DNA of 64,000 nucleotides from Aromatoleum toluclasticum ATCC 700605 (GTDB lineage: Bacteria > Pseudomonadota > Gammaproteobacteria > Burkholderiales > Rhodocyclaceae), in assembly GCF_000378245.1 (NCBI RefSeq), contig NZ_KB899503.1, positions 62,001 to 126,000 of the forward strand, in the 5' to 3' direction. Each line of letters opens with the position of its first letter. Position 1 is the first letter of the stretch. The translations under genes were made by a program, and so were the position numbers. The notes beneath the pieces were generated by a model. The model was not told the origin of the DNA, did no database searches, and saw only the letters and a list, made by a program, of their open reading frames with translations. This document shows, piece by piece, positions 63,755 through 64,000 of this stretch.

Positions 63755-64000
63755 CATCGGTGCAGCGTCGCGGACGGGTTTTCGCCGAAACTGCGTTTGT
63801 AGTCCGACGTGAAGTGCCCGAGGTGCGAGAACCCCCAACGCATCGCGACCGCGGTCACCGTCGTCGCATCGGGCGCGGCCTGTAGCAGGTCCTCACGCAC
63901 GCGCTTCAGCCTGACGTCCTTCAGGTACTGCATCGGCGTTGTGTTGCGGTACTTGCGGAACCCAACGAACAGGGAACGCGTGCTGACGCCGGCGTGCTCG
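63754..64000 (-). CDS. AraC-family regulator, C-terminal part (truncated by window edge)
   Basis: An 82-codon C-terminal piece in the minus-strand frame; the gene continues beyond base 64000. It carries most of the double helix-turn-helix: AGVSTRSLFVGFRKYRNTTP, MQYLKDVRLKRVREDLLQA, and MRWGFSHLGHFTSDYKRSFG with ENPSATLHR before the stop. AraC activators of this kind often control aromatic acid catabolism, so it may serve the neighbouring operon, but only the DNA-binding end is visible. Confidence 0.88.
   Translation of the reverse strand, partial: EHAGVSTRSLFVGFRKYRNTTPMQYLKDVRLKRVREDLLQAAPDATTVTAVAMRWGFSHLGHFTSDYKRSFGENPSATLHR

Noticed and set aside
1-64000. tRNA, rRNA, CRISPR, prophage or insertion sequence
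   Set aside because: Nothing resembling these was seen; spacers are short and the transposase-like helix-turn-helix at 46.5 kb is part of a TetR regulator.

Overview
The window reads as chromosomal DNA of a high-GC betaproteobacterium, most likely Rhodocyclales of the Aromatoleum/Azoarcus/Thauera group. This rests on overall gene content and above all on the right third, whose gene order matches the anaerobic indole-3-acetate (auxin) degradation (iaa) cluster that I remember from Aromatoleum. No rRNA, tRNA, CRISPR array, phage or insertion sequence was seen.

Left part (1-9.8 kb): the end of a branched-chain amino acid ABC importer (livM fragment, livG, livF) with a DMT exporter; a Cache-domain sensor kinase and LuxR-type regulator (minus strand) divergent from a cstA - YbdD-like - CobW/YjiA-like GTPase operon, probably a pyruvate or carboxylate uptake system with its own regulators; then a two-gene signalling operon (hybrid kinase MASE1-CHASE-PAS-PAS-HisKA-HATPase-REC-REC-Hpt plus a REC-EAL phosphodiesterase).

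Middle part (14-42 kb): mostly housekeeping or scattered genes: a double CDGSH protein, slyX, a COG2509 flavoprotein, a YbfB-type MFS carrier, dodecin, a YlqF-type GTPase, a DUF1415 protein, a methyltransferase, an ALDH7-type dehydrogenase, a CorC/HlyC-type membrane protein, an outer-membrane-like protein, yaeQ, srkA, a HAD protein, a divergent FolE-like protein, a PiT phosphate carrier, a MazG-like pyrophosphohydrolase, rlmJ, gamma carbonic anhydrase, a second DMT carrier, a tyrosine phosphatase, DoxX, an ABC-F protein, small unknown proteins, and a large MalT/LuxR-type regulator.

Right part (42-64 kb), the catabolic island: a minus-strand operon (fused 3-hydroxyacyl-CoA dehydrogenase/enoyl-CoA hydratase, hotdog thioesterase, an unknown 163-residue protein, a small zinc ribbon), a TetR-type regulator, and a divergent plus-strand operon: GntR regulator, thiolase, CoA ligase, hydantoinase-type A and B subunits, acyl-CoA dehydrogenase, B12-dependent mutase small and large subunits, a three-subunit molybdenum hydroxylase, a family III CoA transferase, and a periplasmic binding protein, ending in a strong terminator opposite a truncated AraC gene. 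Together these give a complete logical route: activation of indoleacetate, water-derived hydroxylation at ring carbon 2, ATP-driven lactam opening to (2-aminophenyl)succinyl-CoA, carbon-skeleton rearrangement to (2-aminobenzyl)malonyl-CoA, oxidative decarboxylation to 2-aminocinnamoyl-CoA, then hydration, dehydrogenation and thiolysis to 2-aminobenzoyl-CoA plus acetyl-CoA. A 12-bp sequence (ATACTGTATACA) lies in both divergent promoter regions and is the likely operator tying the two operons together. The assignment rests on pattern recognition and remembered literature; no database search was run.
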